NCBI GenBank assembly: GCA_902806075.1
Contig: CADCVG010000049.1
Coordinates: 1 to 36,332 of the forward strand
DNA length: 36,332 nucleotides
Origin: an uncultured Rubrobacteraceae bacterium
Lineage (GTDB): Bacteria; Actinomycetota; Rubrobacteria; Rubrobacterales; Rubrobacteraceae
Direction of reading: 5' to 3'
Within the stretch, counting starts at the first letter, position 1, and the number at the start of each line of letters is the position of its first letter. Positions 32,286-36,332 of the stretch are shown here, one piece after another. A model generated the notes under the pieces. That model was not told the DNA's origin. It worked only from the letters and a program-made list of their open reading frames with translations, and did no database searches. The translations under genes were made by a program, and so were the position numbers.

Positions 32286-32715
32286 TCGGTAAAACCAGCA
32301 GTGCTGAGGCGAGCCACTACGAGGTGGTTATCTTGCCCTTCCTGGTAAGGCGATAATGCAGAAATCCGTCTCCCGGAAGACGTTCTATAACGGATCTCAT
32401 CCGGGGTTTGACCGTTATCTATGGTAGTTACTCTCGTGCCCCTCGGTCGTACAGAATGCCCTGTTTGAAAAGATTTAGAGATTTTATCGTCCGCCACCAC
32501 CTGCGAGCCGTAATCTTTCTGCCGCACCTGTTAAGAAATCGCCATCAGCCCCACCTGTGATGGTGGCCGTCGGGCCTCCTGCGCTGCCCGGGCGTAAGAC
32601 GGGAAAGCTTACGGGCCATAGTACCGTTTCTCTCCGATCGAAATCTTTTCGCTGACGCCGTGACGCTAGTGGTACTCAAATTTTATTTTCGTGACGAGGG
32701 CTCGATGGCGTGTTA

Positions 32716-32742
32716 ACATCCACTCGGATGTCGTACAGATGT
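32716..32742. promoter_or_regulatory. Three 11-bp-phased half-sites, candidate RHH operator
   Basis: ACATC (32716-32720), GATGT (32727-32731) and GATGT (32738-32742) have centres 11 bp apart, one DNA turn. The first two form a perfect dyad, ACATCC-ACTC-GGATGT. The array ends 18 nt before the start codon of a ribbon-helix-helix gene; such proteins usually bind short phased repeats and repress their own gene. Confidence 0.5.
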
Positions 32743-32760
32743 CGAGAGGAGGATAAAAGG

Positions 32761-33159
32761 ATGGCGTTGACCGAGATGGAGAAGATCACGATCAACATGG
32801 GCCCGGTGGATCTGGGGCAGATCGACCTGCTGGTGCGGGAGGGCTTCTACCAGAACCGTACCGACTTCATCCGCACGGCGATCCGCAACCAGCTCAATAC
32901 GCACGCCGAGGCGGTTCGCCAGACGGTGGTTCGCAAGGAGCTAGTTCTTGGGCTGCAGCACTTCGCCCGGAGCGATCTGGAGGCGGTACGCGCGGCGGGC
33001 GAGACGCTGGAGATCAAGGTACTGGGCCTGGCGAGCATCGCTGACGATGTCTCCCCGGAACTAGCCCTGGAGACAATCGCCTCCTTGGAGGTTCTGGGCG
33101 CCTTCCGGGCGAGTCCAGCAGTCAAAGCGGCGCTGGCGAGCCGTACCAAATCGACGTAG
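32761..33159 (+). CDS. Ribbon-helix-helix (CopG/ParD-type) transcriptional regulator
   Basis: A 132-residue protein with an N-terminal ribbon-helix-helix: strand EKITINMGPVDLGQIDLLV, then helix A and GFYQNRTDFIRTAIRNQLN containing helix B. The remaining 80 residues are helical with a central LGLASIADDVSPELALETI segment and may mediate oligomerisation. GAGGAGG lies 8 nt before ATG 32761; a longer start at 32710 would run through the operator-like sites. It is encoded 25 nt before the esterase gene, so it most likely regulates that unit. It is not a toxin-antitoxin pair, since no toxin-sized partner is adjacent. Confidence 0.85.
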   Translation: MALTEMEKITINMGPVDLGQIDLLVREGFYQNRTDFIRTAIRNQLNTHAEAVRQTVVRKELVLGLQHFARSDLEAVRAAGETLEIKVLGLASIADDVSPELALETIASLEVLGAFRASPAVKAALASRTKST

Positions 33160-33184
33160 AGCACAGAGGAGAGGAGAAGCACAT

Positions 33185-34552
33185 ATGAGTAAAACGCTAC
33201 AGAACAGCATGTCGGAGGCCACGCGCCTCACCAACGAAGGGCGACTCGCCGAGGCGACTGCCGCCATACAACGCGCCCTCGGGGGCATCTCTGCCCCGGT
33301 GACTTCGGAGGAGACGGGCGGGGCCGAGGGCCCGGTCGAGACGACCGGCGGACCCCTGAAGGGGACCACGCGACTCTCGGAGAGTGCGGATTTCGGTCGG
33401 ACCGGGTACGCGCGCCAGGGCGCTCTCAGGCCGAGCCGCCCCTATCGCGGCGTGCCGCGCCTGCCCGACAGCCTACCTAACAGTCTGCCGAACGGCTTAT
33501 CCGGTCTGCTAGACGGCCTACCCGGCAGCTTGCCTGACGTTTTGCCCAGCCTGCCGAACGGCTTGCCCGGTCTGCCCAACGGCTTGCCCGGACCGACGAA
33601 GGGCACGCCCGAGCCGGCCGTCGTCCCCGCAGGAGGTCGATTCGTCGAGCGGTCCTACGCCGGTCCGGCTGGGGGCCGCGCCTACAAGCTGTACGTCCCC
33701 AGCGGTTACACCGACCAAGAGGAGGTACCCCTGGTCGTCATGCTCCACGGCTGCACCCAGAACCCCGACGACTTCGCCGCCGGAACGAGCATGAACAAGC
33801 TCGCCGAGACGCACACCTTCCTCGTTGCCTATCCTGCACAAGCCCAGAACGCCAACATGCAGAAGTGCTGGAACTGGTTCAAGGCCTCAGACCAGCAGCG
33901 TGGGCAGGGCGAGCCGGCCATAATCGCCGGCATCACGCGCCAGGTTATCGAGGAGTACGGTATCGCCGACGGCAGGGTGTACGTGGCTGGAATGTCGGCC
34001 GGCGGGGCGATGGCCGCGATCATGGGGGCAACCTACCCCGATCTCTACGCCGCGGTCGGCGTCCACTCCGGGCTAGCCCCCGGCGCCGCCCAGGACCTCT
34101 CCTCCGCGTTCTCCGCCATGCAGGGCAGAGGGGCTTCTAACGCGCATGGAGATGCCCCGACCGCTAACTCCGAGGTAAGCGTGCCCGTGATCGTATTCCA
34201 CGGGGATCGCGACACCACAGTACACCCGCGCAACGCCGAACAACTGCTCGCCCACTACCGGACGGTAAACAATACTCCTGGAGGCCGTAACGCGGCGGGC
34301 AAGCCGGTCCCGCCGGTCGCGGTGCGAAAGGGGCAGGTCCCTGACGGTCACGCTTACACCCGCGCTACTCAACACAACGCCGACGGTCGTCCCATCATAG
34401 AGCAGTGGACCGTCCACGGCCTCGGGCACGCCTGGTCGGGAGGGAGCCGTGCCGGCTCCTACACCGATGCCAAAGGCCCTGATGCCTCGGCGGAGATGAT
34501 GAGGTTCTTCGACCAACAGCATCCGACGAGGGTCCAGAGCACCACCAACTGA
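33185..34552 (+). CDS. PHB-depolymerase-type esterase with an N-terminal tag and Leu-Pro repeat linker
   Basis: A 455-residue alpha/beta hydrolase of the Esterase_phd family (poly-3-hydroxybutyrate depolymerase / feruloyl-esterase-like). The N-terminal SMSEATRLTNEGRLAEATAAIQRALGG is the tag seen in bacterial PhaZ-like relatives. A Leu-Pro-rich repetitive linker follows (about residues 93-136). The catalytic domain begins near residue 155: LVVMLHGCTQNPDDFAAGT (oxyanion hole), nucleophile Ser271 in AGMSAGGAMAA, Asp in VFHGDRDTTVHP and His in WTVHGLGHAWSGG. No signal peptide is evident, so it probably acts inside the cell or by a non-classical route. It is cotranscribed with the RHH gene (25-nt gap, AGAGGAGA ribosome-binding site). 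Confidence 0.9.
   Translation: MSKTLQNSMSEATRLTNEGRLAEATAAIQRALGGISAPVTSEETGGAEGPVETTGGPLKGTTRLSESADFGRTGYARQGALRPSRPYRGVPRLPDSLPNSLPNGLSGLLDGLPGSLPDVLPSLPNGLPGLPNGLPGPTKGTPEPAVVPAGGRFVERSYAGPAGGRAYKLYVPSGYTDQEEVPLVVMLHGCTQNPDDFAAGTSMNKLAETHTFLVAYPAQAQNANMQKCWNWFKASDQQRGQGEPAIIAGITRQVIEEYGIADGRVYVAGMSAGGAMAAIMGATYPDLYAAVGVHSGLAPGAAQDLSSAFSAMQGRGASNAHGDAPTANSEVSVPVIVFHGDRDTTVHPRNAEQLLAHYRTVNNTPGGRNAAGKPVPPVAVRKGQVPDGHAYTRATQHNADGRPIIEQWTVHGLGHAWSGGSRAGSYTDAKGPDASAEMMRFFDQQHPTRVQSTTN
33461..33592 (+). repeat. Degenerate LP(D/N/G)(S/G) coding repeat in the esterase linker
   Basis: About 44 codons encode imperfect units such as LPDS, LPNS, LPNG, LPGS and LPDV, with near-identical later units LPNGLPGLPNGLPG. 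Codons for Leu and Pro vary (ctg, cta, ttg; ccc, cct, ccg), so the protein pattern rather than the DNA is kept. It would make a proline-rich flexible or stalk-like linker. Confidence 0.75.
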
Positions 34553-34584
34553 TCGGCGCGAGGGGCGCGGGAAAAACGTACGAC

Positions 34585-34612
34585 GGGGGCTCTCGTGTCA
34601 TCGCGAGCCCCC
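34585..34612 (+). terminator. Hairpin after the esterase gene
   Basis: GGGGGCTCTCG (34585-34595) pairs with CGCGAGCCCCC (34602-34612) over 11 positions with one mismatch and a 6-nt loop, 33 nt after the stop codon. There is no U tract, as is common in high-GC actinobacteria; it is a probable 3' end of the RHH-esterase transcript. Confidence 0.5.
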
Positions 34613-34640
34613 GCCCCCGAGTCATGGAGCACCCTACCAA

Positions 34641-35186
34641 ATGACAACACAGACAAAACATAAACTAGAAGAGCACAGAACACTTACCCTACATGACGGT
34701 ACCATCTTCCAAGTTCGATCTATCCAGCCTGGTGATGTTCCCGCGCTACAACGGTTCCACAGCCGTTGCAGCGCGGAGTCGATCCGCCTACGCTTCTTCT
34801 TTCCTATGAAAGAGTTGAGTGCCAAGCAAGCCAGGTACTTCGCCGAGATAGATAACGTGGACCACTTCGCATTGGTTGCCTTGGATCCCGCTGAGCCAGA
34901 CGAGATAATTGCCGTTGTACGCTTCGTCCGAGTACCGGGAAGTAACCGGGCCGAGTATGCAGCTATTGTCGAGGATCGTTGGCAGGGACGTGGTTTGGGT
35001 ACCGTACTGACCCAGCAGCTTATCGAGGCTGCGCTTGACAGAGGGATTGAACACTTCTACGCGCTGGTGATGCCCGAAAATGGGCGCATGCTACGCCTGC
35101 TTCGGAGCCTAGAGCTGCCCGAACACGAGCGGCGAGAGGGGAGCGACAAGTACGTCGAGGTCGAGCTACAGGAGCTAGCGGCGTGA
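34641..35186 (+). CDS. GNAT-family N-acetyltransferase
   Basis: A 181-residue acetyltransferase. It begins with TLHDGTIFQVRSIQPGDVPALQRFH. SAESIRLRFFFP is typical of the GNAT domains found in protein-lysine acetyltransferases of the Pat/PatZ type. The acetyl-CoA site is in EDRWQGRGLGTVLTQQLIEA and the last strands include HFYALVMPENGRMLRLLRSL. The Pat-like similarity suggests a regulatory acyltransferase without its regulatory domain, but the substrate is unknown. The ribosome-binding site is weak (GGAG, about 11 nt away). A+T content is higher than in the core, in keeping with the accessory setting. Confidence 0.87.
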   Translation: MTTQTKHKLEEHRTLTLHDGTIFQVRSIQPGDVPALQRFHSRCSAESIRLRFFFPMKELSAKQARYFAEIDNVDHFALVALDPAEPDEIIAVVRFVRVPGSNRAEYAAIVEDRWQGRGLGTVLTQQLIEAALDRGIEHFYALVMPENGRMLRLLRSLELPEHERREGSDKYVEVELQELAA

Positions 35187-35234
35187 TTAAGAGCTTCCGC
35201 CAATAGACTGGCAACCTATGCGGACAATTCGGGG

Positions 35235-35461
35235 TCGATACTCGCGGCGGCGGTCGATAAGGTTTGATCTGCGGGCGATATCGGTAGATAGTATCTACCG
35301 CACAAAACACCTGCAAATACGCATTTTATAGGTGATGCGGGCGACGCGTTCAGTATTTCGCAGGGTTTCTAATATGTCGCGAGACGGCCATGATAATGTC
35401 TCGGGTACTTCATCGATGGGTCAGATTCCTAACACTCCTTCAAACGGCCTCAAAGGCCATT
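35235..35461 (+). repeat. Long dispersed repeat R3, copy b, cut by the IS1-family element
   Basis: Parallels copy a from about 35235 and stops at CCATTG, where the IS begins. The core palindrome reads GGTAGATA-G-TATCTACC (35283-35299), with matched changes in both arms relative to copy a. The second hairpin is CATT-TTATA-GGTG (35322-35334), which pairs on the + strand RNA through one A-U and two G-U pairs. The sequence that follows this point in copy a is not found beyond the IS. Confidence 0.7.
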
Positions 35462-35476
35462 GGGTAGTGGATCACT

Positions 35477-35926
35477 TTATGTTGTTTTTAAGCAGAGGCG
35501 ATTATAGTCGTGCAAAAACAGGGCCAAACATATCTCGTGCATCTCCTCGCTTTTGGAAAACGACAAAGTCTTCCTTACAAAACGCCCCAGGCGCTGGCGC
35601 AGGGTGCAGTTCCAACGCTCCACGTGGTTGGTTTGCCCGCTGCTCTTGTCCACCGGCTGATGCTGGCCCTCCGGCAAGACCTTCTGGTAGCTCTCCCAGA
35701 AATCGCTGTAGAGTAACCCGTGGCGGTAAGCCTTCGGCACGCGCTCCCACAAGAGGCGGCAGGTTGCCTCGCCCCGGTTGCCGATGGCATAAGCTACTAC
35801 TTGGCGGGTACGTCGGCACAGCGCTAACCAAATCCACCGTTTGTTCACGCGCCGATGTACGAACGACCATAACTCATCGAGCTCCAGAACCTCCTCTTTC
35901 GCGGCGCGAGCCAGTGTTCGCTCCAA
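35477..35926 (-). CDS. insB: IS1-family transposase, catalytic part (InsB)
   Basis: Carries the IS1 catalytic residues: Asp in LELDELWSFVHRR, Asp in LLYSDFWESYQKV and Glu in NHVERWNCTLRQRLGRF, then the family block VRKTLSFSKSEEMHEI. The frame has no good start of its own. It joins the insA frame near an A7 tract (minus strand; T7 at 35945-35951) if one nucleotide is skipped. The product would therefore be an InsA-B fusion made by slippage, or the gene is inactivated by a one-base gain. Confidence 0.87.
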   Translation of the reverse strand: MERTLARAAKEEVLELDELWSFVHRRVNKRWIWLALCRRTRQVVAYAIGNRGEATCRLLWERVPKAYRHGLLYSDFWESYQKVLPEGQHQPVDKSSGQTNHVERWNCTLRQRLGRFVRKTLSFSKSEEMHEICLALFLHDYNRLCLKTT

Positions 35927-36197
35927 CGCTGGCAGGCTCTCGGCTTTTTTTGAGCCAGCGGGTCACGGTGTTGCGCGAGACGCCAAAGACGCGGCTCAGG
36001 CCACGTAGGGAGGTGCGCTCGTGGTAGGCACGCAAGATCTCTTCTTTACGAGCCGGGTCGTAGGCGGCAGTGCCAGGATCTTGGACGAAGCAGCGCCCGC
36101 AAACTCGACAGCGGTAACGTTGCTTACCTTTGGTGGTGTACCCGTGTCGGATGGTGATGCTACTGTTGCAATGGCGGCAATTCGGGATGTGGGTCAT
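35874..36197 (-). CDS. insA: IS1-family InsA (zinc-finger and helix-turn-helix DNA-binding part)
   Basis: The N-terminal zinc finger has Cys pairs CRHC and CRVC, in NCRHCNSSITIRHGYTTKGK and QRYRCRVCGRCF. The HTH is SLRGLSRVFGVSRNTVTRWLKK. I start at ATG 36197 (MTHIPNCRHC) because GGAAG lies a few bases upstream and IS1 InsA proteins begin just before the finger; ATG 36209 is possible. After WLKK at the A7 tract the frame runs on about 25 unrelated residues and stops inside insB, as expected for the unshifted product that acts as a repressor in IS1. Confidence 0.85.
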   Translation of the reverse strand: MTHIPNCRHCNSSITIRHGYTTKGKQRYRCRVCGRCFVQDPGTAAYDPARKEEILRAYHERTSLRGLSRVFGVSRNTVTRWLKKSREPASVGANTGSRRERGGSGAR

Positions 36198-36239
36198 TTC
36201 GTCTTCCATTATGTCCCTCAGTGTATCCTGACAACACCA

Positions 36240-36332
36240 GTGGAACCACTACCCTCGATCGTACGCTTCCTGCCGGGCGACACTCGCATCTACCAGAAAG
36301 AGTCGTTCATCGGGACGATCCTAGAGGACGCC
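36240..36332 (+). CDS. Possible partial gene running off the right edge
   Basis: An open frame reads MEPLPSIVRFLPGDTRIYQK, then ESFIGTILEDA, to the window end. Amino-acid composition and GC-rich third positions past the IS end look coding. The GTG at 36240 lies inside the IS inverted repeat, so this is more probably the remainder of a gene cut by the element. The family is not recognised. Confidence 0.35.
   Translation, partial: MEPLPSIVRFLPGDTRIYQKESFIGTILEDA

Larger units (their letters stand above)
32130..32760. other. Gene-poor gap with R3c and the operator of the RHH gene
   Basis: About 630 nt. It holds the partial repeat R3c (about 32165-32285), a CCACC-TGTGAT-GGTGG hairpin near 32551-32566, a CGTAAG...CTTACG inverted repeat near 32593-32613, and the phased sites at 32716-32742. 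A minus-strand frame at 32270-32527 (85 codons) lacks a ribosome-binding site and overlaps the repeat, so it is not called. Confidence 0.5.
35462..36254 (-). mobile_element. IS1-family insertion sequence
   Basis: About 793 bp, bounded by inverted repeats: GGGTAGTGG-TC-AC...TGTTGT at the left (35462-35485) and the complementary sequence ending CCACTACCC at the right (36231-36254), with one or two mismatches and small gaps. It contains insA and insB on the minus strand. IS1 itself is 768 bp. No target-site duplication is visible (AGGCCATT on the left, TCGATCGT on the right), suggesting rearrangement after insertion. Confidence 0.88.

Noticed and set aside
32270-32527. An 85-codon minus-strand frame
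   Set aside because: Reasonable composition but no ribosome-binding site and a 3' end inside repeat R3c; not strong enough to call.
32520-32640. Clustered small hairpins resembling a riboswitch leader
   Set aside because: I could not match conserved cores of c-di-GMP, fluoride, cobalamin or T-box classes, and the RHH gene downstream gives no metabolic hint.
32761-34552. RHH gene plus next gene as a toxin-antitoxin module
   Set aside because: The partner is a 455-residue esterase with a full catalytic triad, not a RelE/PIN/MazF-type toxin.

Overview
The window is a high-GC bacterial chromosome segment, most consistent with a deep-branching actinobacterium of the Rubrobacter type. The reasons are the base composition, the many GTG and TTG starts, a SepIVA-like coiled-coil gene beside yceD-rpmF, and putative -10-only promoters that would give leaderless mRNAs. 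The taxonomic call is inference; no rRNA is present.

Region 1 (1-23475) is a dense housekeeping block, almost entirely on the + strand. A divergent rpmB start lies at the left edge. Then come fatty-acid kinase (fakA, fakB), recG, an in-frame rsmD-coaD fusion, a SepIVA-like gene, yceD, rpmF, the phospholipid/fatty-acid genes plsX-fabH-fabD-fabZ-fabG-acpP-fabF, rnc, an unrecognised gene, smc, ftsY, ffh, rpsP, khpA, rimM, trmD, rplS, rnhB and yraN. Most neighbours overlap by 1-26 nt or are nearly abutting. The lipid logic is coherent: FakAB makes acyl-phosphate from free fatty acids, PlsX makes it from acyl-ACP, CoaD makes the CoA that supplies the ACP prosthetic group, and the Fab enzymes elongate the chain.

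Region 2 begins where comM (23663-24349) is cut just before its Walker A motif, at a dispersed repeat. From there to the right end the segment is a mosaic. It holds a minus-strand LuxR-type response regulator, a membrane histidine kinase and a six-helix membrane protein, then a zinc-ribbon membrane protein, an NmrA-like reductase, a cupin, a DUF2795 protein, a ribbon-helix-helix regulator with a PHB-depolymerase-type esterase, a GNAT acetyltransferase and an IS1-family element. Long gene-poor, more AT-rich gaps separate these genes.

The gaps contain three decayed repeat families: R1 (three copies, one at the comM break), R2 (a pair flanking the NmrA gene) and R3 (about 230-300 bp, two long copies and one partial, one copy abutted by the IS). 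R3 contains a palindrome whose only two transversions between copies fall at partner positions, which is the most unusual structural signal here. Other notable points are the RsmD-CoaD fusion, a hairpin covering the rplS ribosome-binding site, three identical TAGAAT-N6-start arrangements, an 11-bp-phased operator candidate before the ribbon-helix-helix gene, and an A7 slippery tract joining insA and insB.
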